This document shows positions 10,198-22,376 of a DNA stretch of 64,000 bases, one piece after another; the first letter of the stretch is position 1; each line of letters begins with the position of its first letter. Position numbers and translations under genes: made by a program. Source of the stretch: Morchella semilibera (taxonomy: Eukaryota; Ascomycota; Pezizomycetes; Pezizales; Morchellaceae); assembly GCA_009192285.1 (NCBI GenBank), contig WBVU01000003.1, positions 2,697,973 through 2,761,972 on the forward strand, in the 5' to 3' direction. The notes under the pieces were generated by a model, which was not told the origin of the DNA, did no database searches, and saw only the letters and a list, made by a program, of their open reading frames with translations.

Positions 10198-10964
10198 GAC
10201 GAGGCCAGGGAACCAATGGCCCCAGCAGCTCTAGCAGTGTGGGGGAAAGAGTTGTGGTGGAGTCCAGACACGTAGAAAGGTATTCAATATGGTGTGCTTG
10301 GTACATATGCAAATCCTTTCTTGGTAGGTATATAAAAGGTCATCCGCCGCCGGCTTTTCATGAGAGTTATCTGCCATCACACAGAACAAAGTCTCAGGAA
10401 GTTTAGTCGTGTGTTTCTTTCGCACGATTTCCTTTCATCTTTGTCCCTCATCCCTCATCCATCATCCATCAATCTCTATCTTTCTTGAATTTCGCCGAAT
10501 CTCTCCGACCTGCATAAAGCTCTTTGTTTCATCACGGTAAGTTATCATCAAATCAATTGGTTCAGTCATCCCGTGTCAGATTATCTTTCCATGCCCTGTT
10601 CATAGCAAAGATAGCTCCATCCTGTTAGGATCTTATCTTCTCTAGATACCCCCCTGGCATGTATGCAGTTCTGTCTCAGGAGTGAGGGCTATCAGATACG
10701 CATGGCCACCGGGTTCCTTATTTAGAAGAGCGGCTTATAAAAGAGGTCCCCTTTTATCCTGTCGAATTCTATCTCCTCCTCCTGAAGATCCATTTCAATT
10801 GTGCTTGTTTCCATCGTTGGGTTTTAGTACTGAACATACAGATAGGTTTGAGGTAGCTGCATAGTTGAGCTGTACCCCACCAAACCAAGCAACGAATCCC
10901 CCCCCCCCGCTCAACGCAACAAATTATCATCTTCATCAATCAATATCATCAACTCTAACGCAAA
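10198..10964 (+). promoter_or_regulatory. GDH2 promoter and probable intron-bearing 5' leader
   Basis: A TATA box, TATATAAAAG, lies at 10329-10338, about 630 bases before the GDH2 start codon. A pyrimidine-rich tract (CCCTCATCCCTCATCC and similar) follows at about 10440-10500. A perfect splice donor GTAAGT at 10537 with several acceptors before 10850 suggests a 5'-UTR intron. A C run sits at about 10899-10908. The short open frames here are not convincing. Confidence 0.5.
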
Positions 10965-13900
10965 ATGGAATCAAACCTCGGAACCCACGCGGATATCGCG
11001 CGATTCAATACTCCCAGCCCCCACCCGACTCATTTGAGCATCCAAGGAAAATTCAACCAACGAGTTTTGAAGGATGACGCCTCAGGATATGTCGCTCCTG
11101 TCTTCGAAGGAAGGGAGAAGCAAATGGAGACTGGTAAATATTTTGTTTTGTGTTGTTTGAATACGATTTGGAGAATGGATTGCTGATTCAATGTGTCATA
11201 GTGATGGATTTGTTGGAAGAGAAGGGCTTTATTCCCCCAGAATTCGTCGAGAACGAGACTAAGTGGTTTTACACTTCTCTCGGAATTGATGGTGAGTATA
11301 TTTAGGTGAATTATCTGTGGTAACAACTGAGCTAATCGGATTTTAGATATGTATTTCCAGTCTGAAGCACCTGTAAGAATATCTCCCTGGTTCCTCCTCA
11401 AATAATTGGGTTTCTCTTGAATTGAGCTAACATAAAATTGGTTTCATTTCGTTAGGAGACAATTGTCAATCATATTCTCTCATTGTATGCCGGAAAAGTT
11501 GCGGCCTTCTCTAGGGATGACAAGCGCCTCGAGATTCGCCTTGACAGGGAGGCAGAGGGTATGTTTCAAGGCTCATTGAATTACAAGAGATATATGAACT
11601 AATTGTTTTTAGATCATGCCGTATACATCGATACATCTACCCCGGGCATAACTGTTCTCTCTGGCCCGAAGTATGAGCAACGTATTGATGAAAAATATCT
11701 GAATCCCTCCAACCCGATGAAGGCGTACCGTGTTGAATCATTTCGCTCCTCATCTCAACTTACATCTACCAACCAACAATTACGTTGCTACTTCGTGTAC
11801 AAGTGTGATTTCGTAAACCCTAACCCAAGCCCCACAGAGTCCGACTTGGACGTTGTTTCGGACAAGTCTTTCCTGCAAAAAGTCACTCCAAACACAAGGG
11901 GCGTGTATCAGGATGTTGTCAGAGCGGTCGTTGAGAGGACTGGGCCCGTCATTGAGATGTTTGAGGTTCAGGGAACCCGGGAGAAGAGACTTGTTATCGG
12001 TTTCAAGCAGGGGAGCTCTATGGGATTGTTCTCTGCGTTGAGCGACCTATACCACTATTACGGATGCACTTCAGCTAGGAAATACGTTGGTATGATTACC
12101 CATAAAGAAATTATCCTCAACGGTGGCTGACAAATTAATAGAACAATTTTCCAATGGCGTAACTGTTATGTCCATTTACTTGCGACCTCTGCCACTGAAC
12201 ACTCAACTCAACCCTTCAAAATACCCCCCGATTGAGGCTTCAATTTACCAGATAATGAAAGAAGTCAGCTTGCTCTATTGCATCCCCCAAAATATGTTCC
12301 AGTCACACTTTATTAGTGGAAGACTGAGCTTGCAAGAGACCATATATGCGCACTGCGTTTGCCACTTTGTCGGTCATTTCCTGAACAGACTGGGAACGGA
12401 GTACACTGCCGTCTCTCAGCTACTCGATCCCAACAACAGTGTTCATGCCGACACTCTCAATAAACTTAAGCGTCGTCTTCGTACAGAGACTTTTACGGCT
12501 GATTACATCTATGAAATCATTAATGAGCACCCCGAGCTTGTTCGCGCTCTCTACTTGGCGTTTGCAAATGCACATTACGTACAGACTCGCGGAGAGCAAG
12601 ATGACTTCATTCCGACTTTAAGTTACCAGCGCCTACAAGTGGACCGAGTTTTGACAAACAGTGAATTGAAGACAAAGATTTCGAGAACTGTCGGCAATGA
12701 GCACCAGGAGAAGGTCATGCAATATTTCATTACCTTCAATGAGAACGTGTTGAAGACCAACTTTTACACCCCTACCAAGGTAGCGCTAAGTTTCAGACTG
12801 CACCCCAAGTTTCTCCCAACTGTCGAATACCCACAGCCATTGTTCGGAATGTTTTTGGTGATCGGATCGGAGTTCAGGGGGTTCCACTTGAGGTTTAGGG
12901 ATATTGCACGTGGTGGTATCCGGATTGTCAAGAGCAGGAACCGAGAAGCGTACACAATCAACGCTCGTTCAGTCTTTGACGAAAATTACAACCTTGCAAA
13001 CACTCAACAACGTAAGAATAAGGATATCCCCGAAGGTGGGAGCAAGGGTGTCATCTTATTGGATGCCAACCACCAGGATAAAGCTACCAGTGCTTTCCAG
13101 AAGTACATTGACTCCGTCCTCGACCTTCTTCTCGAGCCCAACAGCCCTGGTATCAAGGATCCTATTGTCGATCTCCACAAAGAGCCCGAAATTCTGTTCA
13201 TGGGTCCTGATGAGAACACCGCCGGACTTGTTGACTGGGCGACCGAACATGCTAGGGTCAGAGGTGCTCCTTTCTGGAAATCCTTCTTCACAGGAAAGAG
13301 CCCTAGCTTGGGTGGTATTCCTCATGACGAATACGGAATGACATCTCTCAGTGTCCGTGAATATGTTCTCGGTATTTACAGAAAGCTGAAACTCGACCCC
13401 TCCAAAATGATGAAGCTGCAAACTGGTGGACCTGATGGTGATTTGGGATCTAACGAGATCCTGTTGAGTAACGAGAAGTATTGCGCAATTGTTGATGGTT
13501 CTGGTGTGCTCGTCGATCCTAAGGGACTGAATCATGAAGAGCTTCTCCGTCTTGCCGGGAAGCGTCTTATGATTTCAGAATTTGATATTTCCAAGCTATC
13601 TCCTCAAGGCTACCGCGTACTTGTGGAGGACGTCAATGCTACTCTCCCAAGCGGGGAAGTCGTCACAAACGGCACCATCTTTAGGAACACATTCCACCTC
13701 CGAAGCGATGTACACTATGATGTTTTCGTGCCTTGTGGTGGAAGACCAGAGGCCATTGACCTGGGTAATGTGGGTCAGCTGATCAAAGATGGAAAGAGTA
13801 TCATTCCTTACATTGTAGAGGGGGCAAACCTCTTTATCTCTCAAGACGCTAAATTGAGACTCGAGAAGGCGGGTACTGTCCTGTACAAAGATGCTAGCGC

Positions 13901-14474
13901 CAACAAGGGTGGTGTGACAAGTTCGTCCATGGAGGTCCTTGCATCACTTGCTTTTGATGATGCAGGCTTTATCGAGAACATGTGCGTCCGTGACGGCGTC
14001 ACCCCGGAATTTTACAAGACCTATGTTAAGGAGGTGCAAAAGACCATTCAAAATAACGCGCGCCTTGAATTTGAGGCCTTGTGGCGTGAAGCTGAGGAGA
14101 CTGGCAAGCCACGTTCAATCCTGTCCGACGAACTTTCCCTAGCGATTACAAAACTCGATGAAGAACTTCAGAAAACTGAGTTGTGGAACAACATTCCTCT
14201 CCGAACCAGTGTCCTCAAAGATGCTCTCCCAGCCAGCTTAGTTGAGAAGATCGGCCTCGATGTCATCCTTACCAGGGTACCATTAAACTACCTTAGGAGT
14301 ATTTTTGGAAGCTACTTGGCCTCCAGGTTTGTTTATGAATTCGGAAGCAACCCGACCCAATTTGCGTTCTTTGAGTTGTAGGTCTATCTTTACCCTAACA
14401 CAATGCATGATTATGAAACTAACAGCGAATCCCGATACAGCATGACTAGGAAATTGCGAGCTCTCGAGGCGTAA
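10965..14474 (+). CDS. GDH2: NAD-specific glutamate dehydrogenase (1044 aa, 7 exons)
   Basis: Exons: 10965-11133, 11202-11291, 11347-11372 (26 bases), 11456-11558, 11613-12089, 12142-14377 and 14441-14474; all GT-AG, all in phase. The enzyme oxidises glutamate to 2-oxoglutarate and ammonium with NAD+, feeding nitrogen catabolism and the TCA cycle. Visible: the N-terminal part with FIPPEFVENETKWFYTSLGI, the substrate-site region ARGGIRIVKSRNREAY near residue 545, and the glycine-rich dinucleotide-binding stretch LQTGGPDGDLGSNEIL near residue 716. Length fits the large fungal class of about 1030-1100 residues, distinct from the 450-residue NADP enzyme. The last intron adds a short tail, FMTRKLRALEA; reading through would stop ten residues earlier. 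The start is chosen from a good context (CAAAATGG) and agreement with the family N-terminus. No organelle presequence is evident. Confidence 0.95.
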
Positions 14475-16075
14475 GAGTTTTACTGTCTGCGCCACCGAGC
14501 TGCTCTATTAACATGTTTGTAATGATTGCTTTCTCTGCTGTTGATACGGTTCTATTTTAAACGACGAATATGACGGAGGGGTTGGGTTCTTGAATGGTTT
14601 TCTTTCCTTTTTATACCTTGCGGTAGTATTGCTCTAGAATCGAAATAGGTAACGGGAAATCGTTTAAAAAAGATGCTCGATTAGTTGAGAAATAGATCCT
14701 TTTGCAATTAAGTCCATACATATGTAGCTCATTTTACTGATCCGCATGACTTACATGGCCGGTTGATGCTCAGCAGGCATCCGGATGTAAACGCGAAACT
14801 CCCCGCAACATATATTAATTCTCACAGAAGAGACCTCATAACATCCGGAGGAACTCCTTCAAATCCCGTGAAGCAGGAGACTTGCACATGCTGTGTACTG
14901 AAATTATGCGCTCCGCAGGACGATCCGGACGTAAACCCCAAGCTCTCACCCCATGGCAAAAAGCCAAACATGATCTATTTTGCCATAGGGCTGTAAGGAT
15001 AGACTTAAGCCTTTCTTGGCTGGACCCTGTCAACTACGGGAATGCCACACCCGCTGGCTGAGTTTTTCCGGGGCTTGGCCGAGTTTTTCCGCTCCGATGG
15101 TCTTGTTTGTTGCTGGACCCTGGTCACTTGATACATCATCATCCGGACCAAGCCAGGACCCTAGGGTCAGGGCTCGAAAGACTAGGGTCAGGGTTAGGGT
15201 TAGGTTTGAACCGAAGACAACGGACTGGACAAGCCTCTGTTCCCTGGACAGTTGCTTCCATGAACAGAGTCCTGCTAGGTAAGTATTATCGGATTGAACA
15301 GATCCCTGGCACTTGGATATACCCGAGGCTAGTGTCCTAGGGGGGGTCTGGGATGTAGTTTGACCCGAGTTGGGTGTGAACGAGCGTAGGGCTTCTTTCA
15401 AGGTGAGTTAGCAGCGATTTGGTGAATTGAGTACATGGAGTTGATATGCGCCTTAGGGTTGTTGCTACTATTAAGGCTAGACTACATACCAATGTCGAGA
15501 GTCCAGTTCAGCTCTCCCGAGAACTCTCAAAGAAGCCCCGGCTCTACCCGCATTTCTGGCTTCAAAGGTTGGAGGTTCAAGTAAGGGTAGTATGTCCTCT
15601 GGGGCCCAGGGCCAAGTTTGGGACCCCACCACTAGGGGCCATGGTAGGTGGCGATCGTGGACCCCTTATAAGTTAAGCTACCCGGCGTAATTGGGCATGG
15701 ATAAGCCTGTATGTTACCCGCCGCTAGTCAACGTCCAACAAGCAAACGAAGCTTCAGTCTGTGCACGACCTGGATCTGGATTTGAATTTCGGACACAACA
15801 ACGATATCGACATTTATATTTTTAGACACTATGAAAAAACTAAGGTAAGGACTGTGGATGTTGTGTGTTAAGAACGTCTTACAGCTAAGATAAAAAAGGA
15901 AATAGAAAATTTATGCGTACATCTCCGCCAATCGATCAACCACCACCCAACACAACTCTACTACCGCAATAAATGAATGAATGATGTGAATAAAGCAAAG
16001 AAAACAAGACCCCCCTCCCCGTCCCCATTTCACCTCTCAACTCCCGAATCTATAGAAAAGAAATAAAAAAAGCAT
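14475..16075. other. Convergent intergenic region with degenerate telomere-like repeats
   Basis: This spacer separates the 3' ends of GDH2 and the laccase gene. It holds a direct repeat (ATCCGGATGTAAACGCGAA at about 14779 and GATCCGGACGTAAACCCCAA at about 14922), a short duplication containing GAGTTTTTCCG near 15060-15090, and telomere-like TAGGGTCAGGGTTAGGG from 15184. None of the open frames here has coding features I trust. Confidence 0.5.
15184..15205 (+). repeat. Interstitial telomere-like repeat
   Basis: Three consecutive six-base units follow the pattern TTAGGG, one degenerate (TCAGGG), with a related TAGGGTCAGGG about 20 bases upstream. TTAGGG is the usual telomere unit of filamentous fungi. 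Confidence 0.7.
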
Positions 16076-17874
16076 TTAGACGCCAGAGTCTTCCTCCTCA
16101 AGTCCGGCCGCGGTCTGGTAGGAGGACCAGGTGGTGCAGGTATCGTTCAAGCTGTCATAGTCAATGAGGGCGTTGATCTCATCATACCTCTCCACAAACT
16201 GAAGAGCAAAGCCCTCGCTTGTGTGCCACCCGATATGGCAGTGCATGAGCCAGGCACCCGGGTTGTCGGTCTGGAAAGCAATGACAAGGTATCCACCACC
16301 AGGGAGCATAGCAACGTCACGACGCGGGGGGTTGGCCGTGTTAAGAGTAGGGGCAGTGTCTGCGTATGTGCCGGTTCCCTGGGCGACAACAAAGAAGTCG
16401 TGTCCGTGGAGATGGATAGGGTGGGGAACAGTGTTGGTGGTCTCGATGATGAAGTAGACCCATTCGTCGGCAGTTGCGAGCTCAATAACGCCGGATTGAT
16501 CGGCCCAGTTGGACTCGTTGTTGTAGACCTGGAGGAGGGTAGGGTCGGCCCACTCAACGGCCATGGTGGTGCCGCCGAGATACCACTTGAAATAGTTACC
16601 GACACGGCCGACAGAGACGGCAAGATCGTCACCATCATCCTGGGAGCCAACGGTCTTGGAAACGTATGGGACAAGGTTAGAAAGGTCCTCATCGTCACAG
16701 TCATCAGTTTGGGTATAGGCACTTGTGGTGGGATCTGAGGTGCTGCTAGAGTCGTAGCGGATGATACCACGAATGTTATCAGTGCTATCGTTGTCGGAAC
16801 AGGTCGTCTGGGGGATAGCACGGAGCCAGTAGTCGGCGGTGGCTTGGTCGGCCTCGACAATGATATCGTAACGCTGGCCGATGCCAATGCTGAGAACCTG
16901 GGTTTCGTAGGGGACAATTGGGACCAAGTCCATGGCAATAACAGTGATGTTGTGGTTGTCAATTGAAAATTTGAAGTGGGTGTCGATGGCACCATTGACG
17001 AGACGGATCAAGTACTTTGTTCCAGAGATAAACTCCATCTCGAAGCGGGAACCACCATCATCATAGACGTTGGTACCGTTGATAAGAGCATTGTCAAGAG
17101 TTGGGGGACCACCAGTCTGAGCAGATTCGTAAAGAGCATCGGCAGTCTGGTGAGACCAATCGTTAAGGAACAAGATACCAGCGTCCTCATCGTAGTTACC
17201 GGTGGCAGGGCCGTGAATAATAATACCACCAAAGACACCCTCCCAGGCCTGGAGGGCGAAGTGTGAATGGTACCAGGTGGTACCATATTGAGTGGCTCTC
17301 CATGTGTATGTAGTGCTCTCACCAGGAGCAACGGGGCATTGAGTGATTGAGGGGACACCATCCGCTTGGTTGGTGTAGTTTTGGCGGATACCATGGAAAT
17401 GGATACCAGTTCCATTGTTGGTGAGACCGTTTGAGACATGGACAACTAATCGATTGTTAGCATCTGATATATATCTGACAAAAAGTTTACTATCACTCAC
17501 CAATGGTATCACCCCAATTGGCTTCAATGGTAGGGCCTGGGAGGGTTCCATTGACGAGAAGAACTTGTCTCTCATAACCATCAGGCGAAGCCGTGGTGTT
17601 TACAAGATCAAACCAGTACTATCATGCAAATATCAGTCTCCATCACCACGAAAAACCAATTGCAAACTTTATGTCCTACCTCAACAGTAACACCCGTATC
17701 CGGAACCACATTGTAATAGTCGGTCGAAGTGTCATAGTCGCCCCAGCAGGATCTGTCGGTGGCAGAGTTGACACAACGCTTGCTAATCAAATTCGAGGCC
17801 TCCAATGGTGCAGCCTGAACTGTTGCTCCAAGAGCCAATGCACCCAAGAGTGCAAAACGAGAAATGATACCCAT
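16076..17874 (-). CDS. Secreted laccase, multicopper oxidase (560 aa, 3 exons)
   Basis: Exons on the minus strand are 17874-17680, 17618-17501 and 17445-16076, in phase. It oxidises phenols with reduction of O2 to water and acts outside the cell. Visible: signal peptide MGIISRFALLGALALGATVQ, a Kex2-like KR at residues 32-33, and the four copper signatures GIHFHGIRQ, TTWYHSH, HPIHLHGHDF and HCHIGWHTSEGF. The C-terminus is DSGV, the ascomycete-type tail that in known enzymes is clipped and otherwise plugs the trinuclear channel. The residue ten places after the Cys ligand, next to the type-1 copper, is Phe (EGF), where ascomycete laccases usually have Leu. Length is normal. Several N-glycosylation sites (for example NGT, NES) fit secretion. 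The true substrate cannot be read from sequence. Confidence 0.95.
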
Positions 17875-20457
17875 AATTGATGATCAATATGAAGTGAAAA
17901 AGCGAGTGAATGTAGAAATGAAAACGAAAGGAAGGGAGATAGAATAAGAGAATGAAGAAGATGTCCGAAGAGAAGGTGGTGAAGAGAAGGTGGAAATGAT
18001 AGCGGATGATTTTTTTTTTCCAGAATCGGGGGAGATTGAAGGCCATATTATAGGGAAAAAAAAGCCCATATACAAAAAAGAACTATAGTACTATGAAGAT
18101 ACCATAGCCAGAATATCTCGGTCTATGCTAGCAACTATTCCCGAACCCGACCCCGAATGGAAACGGACGAGAGTATTGCAACGAGTTGGCCGCGTACTCT
18201 GCTATGCAGTCGTCGTTTTCATTTGTTTAGTGATAATCGTCAGGCGAAGCGGTTCAAGTGTTACAAGAAATGGACTTGAGTCTTGCCGTGCATCCTAACT
18301 ACATGTAACCAAAAGCTACAATGTACTAAAGTAAGGCATCCCGGTAGCTACTTGCATTCAGCCATTCTACTAGACTAGAATACCACACCCCAACGCTAGT
18401 GACAGCGGGAATTCACGTTAAGCGAAGATCGCCAGTAGTACTCACAAACCAACCTCCTAGGACTCCGGCTGTAACGGATGAGATCTTTTTTTTTCTTATT
18501 AATTATCAGATCAAGGAGGAGATACATAGCCTACATCTACTCACTACATAGATTGCCAAGGCGGGAAATAGGGCACCCGGCCGTGAATGTGAGGCCCGAG
18601 TGAGAGCTTATGTTTTTTTCGGCCGTCTCAAGATCTAGATTCCCAATTCAGACGCTGCCCCCCGCCTGCCAAACAGTCACAAGACCCCCACACCCCCCAG
18701 GACCCTTTCTTTTCTTTCCTTTTTCCTTTCCGTGCGGTGTCATTAACTTGACCAAACTCTGGATAGTCTTGGTGGTACGTTGTGATATCTTTCCGATACA
18801 GTAAAGAAACATAATTTCCTCCTACTAATCCAGATGTTGTTTGTCCACGTATACTGCAGTCGTACAAGGAGAACCATATCCTCGTGCTTTAGGTATCGTG
18901 ATAACTCCAGCCGAGATTCTATAGCTATAGAGAAACGATACATGTCTGATAACTGCCCGTATAAGATCGCCATTATAGGTATGACCACCGCCTTACCCCC
19001 AGGATATTACCTAGCTAGTCAAAGAATATATAGAAACACCTTCATCCCCTAAAGTGACATCATCAGCACTAGAAACGCACTGAGCAGAAGGTGGCCTTGG
19101 GCACGCTGTATAGAAACGAGCACGGCCCTCGGAGTTCTACATTTAGAAGGCGCATAGATTACCGAGGGGGGGGCAGCAATTGCACCCATCAAGCAATTGA
19201 ATTAATGTAACGTAACTTCCTCGAGGTAGAGTGCGATCGTCAGTGTTGGTTTGATTTGAATTGAACTGATTTGAATTGATTTGATTTTTGGATTGAATTA
19301 GATTGAATTGCACCGCACTGTATTGAGTTGAGTTGATGGCTTAGCTTAGACGTATTATCCGCAGAACGTTGTATACGATATCGGGGGCGGGAGGTTCCAG
19401 CACGTATCAAAATCCTAGCATGTAGTCAAACAGATAATTGGAAACCCAGGATTCCATCCCCGCATACCTTACCATGCCCAATAAAGAAGCCAACGGAAAG
19501 TTCCTACTGCAGGTACAAGATGTCAACTGACTAGCTCCAGGGGAAGAAAAAGAAGGAAGGAAAGAAGGAAGGGATCTAGGTCGAGTCTAGTCTAAAGGAC
19601 CTTGTCTCAGTACATGTACGTAGTACGTACGCTATGCTGCCCGTTCGTTGCTAAGCCGGGGGGGTACCAGGGAAAGACAGGGGTTTTGAAATTGCTATCC
19701 AAACCCCAAAAGGGGTAAGGCTAACCCCAAACAAATAAAATATTACTGCGGCCGAATCAAGAACCACGCGGCCTTGGCCAGGATTCAACCCTTTCCTTCC
19801 TCCAGCCATTTTTTATCCCTTCCAGAATATTTAGGGGGGGGGGGGGGACGCCTCCACAGATACTCCGAATCCTAGTAATCTCGCTGCTATTACGAATGTG
19901 AGGTGACGAATGCCACCATGGTACCAATCGTTTCAGGTTTAGGTCACGTTTTTTTACCTCTTCATGGTATACCGGATTAGAGGCCGAGTCGAATCAATGA
20001 GGCAATTGGAATGGCAATAGATCATTAACCGAGACCCCATGCCGGCAATACTAGTCAGTAAGAAAAAATAAAAAATAATAATAATAATAATAATAATAAA
20101 ATAATAGTGGGAATATACATGTAGTTGTTGTTACAGAACCTGTCTGCTTTGCCCCCCCTTCTGCAAAGTTCAGCTAAGAGAAGCCACTCGGCCCGTAAAC
20201 GCGTCAGTGTCGACGAGTTCAGTAAAACTAGAGGGATGAAAAATCTGGAAACTCGAACATCACATACCTCTTTAAAATGGGGCTTTGTTCTCTCATGTGC
20301 ATAATATATTTCGCCAGAAAAATAACCCTTCATCAAAGTCCGAGACTTCTTCCAACTTCTCACTATCCTTACTCTTTCCCTTTTGCTATCAACTAAACTC
20401 CTTCTTTTTTTAAACAACTCTCGACACTCTCTATTACTCACTTCTCATATCGTCAAT
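17875..20457. other. Divergent promoter region between laccase and the small secreted protein
   Basis: The laccase side has a TATA-like CTATAATATGG near 18045-18055 (minus strand) and a purine/pyrimidine-biased leader. The middle holds a TTGATTTGAATTGA-type low-complexity tract (about 19240-19335), GGAA repeats near 19550, a G run of about 14 near 19837, and an AAT microsatellite (20072-20105). A pyrimidine-rich tract just before 20458 is typical of fungal core promoters. No gene was recognised. Confidence 0.5.
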
Positions 20458-21224
20458 ATGTTTGCAAAGAGCTCATTCTTGTCCGCCATCCTCATCGGAT
20501 TGGAGATTGTCGCTGCTGCTGCCATCGGTAGCACTGTCAAGCGTGAAACCACCGATACCAGCTTCAACCTCTATGCCTATAACAAGAACATCAGTGGTCT
20601 TCCTATCTTCTATGGGGATGGTTTGTCTTGTCTCTTCTTTTTGCCGTCTTTGTATCCTACTGCTTTTGCTTCAGAACCAATCTAGCACTGTAGTCGGTAT
20701 ATATTAGTCGCAGTTCTAACATACAACCGCTAGGAGTCGCTTACATTGGCGGTGCCCCTCCACTTAACCTCACGGATAAGAGTGTGAATGTCACTTGTAA
20801 GTATATTCACACCTATTTTCCCTTTGCTCTCTCCAGGCTAAATTTCACCCCCTCTTTAGTCACCCCTCAGACATCCGACTCTACCACCTGGGCTGCCGCC
20901 CCCAACACCACCGATGTCAGCTGGAGCACCACCCCGCTCTTGTACATCAACCCGTCCAGCGGTTCCTTTGACTCTGTTGGTTTTGTCAATAGCACCAGCT
21001 CCCCTCCTGATGGCGCTGTCACCGCGGGTTTCCTCTTCTATGGGCAAAGCGTCATGTATCTAGCATCCTCTGGAAGCATGGAGGCCAAGTTCTGGGCCGA
21101 ACCGACCGACCAAACGGACCTGTGGGTTCTGAAGTGGAACTCGGATGGAACCTCCCAAGGAGACTCTGTCCCGGTTGTAATTAAGAGCACCCCGCCAACT
21201 ACGATAACCCGCTTGATGAACTAA
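20458..21224 (+). CDS. Predicted secreted glycoprotein of unknown function (196 aa, 3 exons)
   Basis: Exons 20458-20620, 20734-20796 and 20860-21224 join in phase. The product begins with a signal peptide (MFAKSSFLSAILIGLEIVAA) and a KR site at about residues 29-30. It then has a beta-rich domain: FNLYAYNKNISGLPIFYGDG, VAYIGGAPPLNLT, TPQTSDSTTWAAAP, LYINPSSGSF, VTAGFLFYGQSVMYL and DLWVLKWNSDG. There are several Asn glycosylation sites and few Cys. I recognise the general look of small secreted proteins common in filamentous ascomycetes, but no named domain. The second acceptor is chosen because only it keeps the frame. A role at the cell surface or in host contact is only a guess. Confidence 0.75.
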
Positions 21225-22291
21225 GCTACCACGCATGTACCACCTATTGCCTTGTATAAGGGGGGTTCTAGGGATATCTAGCTACTAGGACCATTTGTGT
21301 CATGCCGCTCTTTTTATATTTCTTTTCTTCATTCGTATTTTTTTTGTGTAGTAGTTGTTGCTGTTGCTAGAATAAGTCGACCTGGCCAGGAGGGTGGGCA
21401 TCATTTAGGAGAATGGCGAAATTGAACTAGGGGGGGGGGGGATTTTTAAACCTTGAATCTTTTTTTTTGCATATTTTCCGTGAATCATTAAGTGCTGCAT
21501 AATAATTGCCTGCACACATCCACGACAATTAATAGGCCCCGCATTGGTCGGCTACCAGGCCTGGGTAGTGGGTCTTAACATATGAGGGAAATTTAGATTA
21601 TACCAAAACTATACATAATTGGGTTTATTAATTTTACGCTATGTAGATTCTTAATGCGGAGGTTCCTAGCTCGGGGTTTACCCCGCTCCTCAATTCCGCT
21701 CCATAGTTGGCATCCTTGATAACTATGGTAAAATAGAAATATTATAGAATAAACTATATATTGTTTTTATCAACAGCACACCACACTGTGTTTAAATGAT
21801 AACAGACCACGTTACGTTCAGCTTTGAGGGGATGGTGATAACGAGTGATATTCTATGACTTGAGTGTTCCACTAATATCACAAGATACGTGCGGCTTGTG
21901 GGTCGCTCTGGGGGAATATTCAGACTATTATTAAGCTTTGTGTCCTATTGAAAGAGAAAATTGATGTATTTCTGGCTGGGATAATCAAATAGCCTCAACA
22001 GATCCTTGATAGTGGAGAAGCACACCTGCCTAATATCATGCGTGACTCTATATAATAGTAATAGTAACTGATGTAACACCCCAAAGGCACTGATGGGTGA
22101 GAATTAGGAAATGGAGATACATTACCTCCTTTGAAATCACCCCAAGTCATGATCGATCTTATAACATGGACTGTCTGGATATCCGTGCACGCGCTTCCCA
22201 TCACATTATTGGTATGCGATTTTGTGTATACATTATCGATTAATATAGCTAGTACTTCACCATTTTAGATTTCACTATATAGTGCTAAGTA
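21225..22291. other. Intergenic, AT-rich, no gene recognised
   Basis: The 3' flank of the secreted-protein gene, with a G run near 21430 and a T run near 21460, then AT-rich DNA without coding signals. Confidence 0.4.
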
Positions 22292-22376
22292 TACCCGCGC
22301 GTTAACTAAGTCGTCGGATATCGTTGCAACCAAACGTTTATCAAAAATTCCGACTATTTAGTTAACGGTTGAGTAT
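22292..22376 (-). mobile_element. 85-bp hairpin element, family B, copy 2
   Basis: The reverse complement of the element at 2338-2421 with few differences. The ends ACCCGCGCGTTAACTAAGTCG and CGACTATTTAGTTAACGG are inverted repeats, and TAT/ATA sits at the borders. The core GATATCGTTGCAACCAAACG is the reverse complement of the core in copy 1. Confidence 0.6.

Noticed and set aside
16147-16995. Minus-strand frame of 282 codons rich in Ser, Thr and Pro
   Set aside because: It is an alternative frame within the laccase exon, which has all copper motifs in its own frame.
10965-21224. GDH2, laccase and secreted protein as a metabolic cluster
   Set aside because: Strands alternate, spacers are long and functions are unrelated. 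No tailoring enzymes, transporter or regulator was found.
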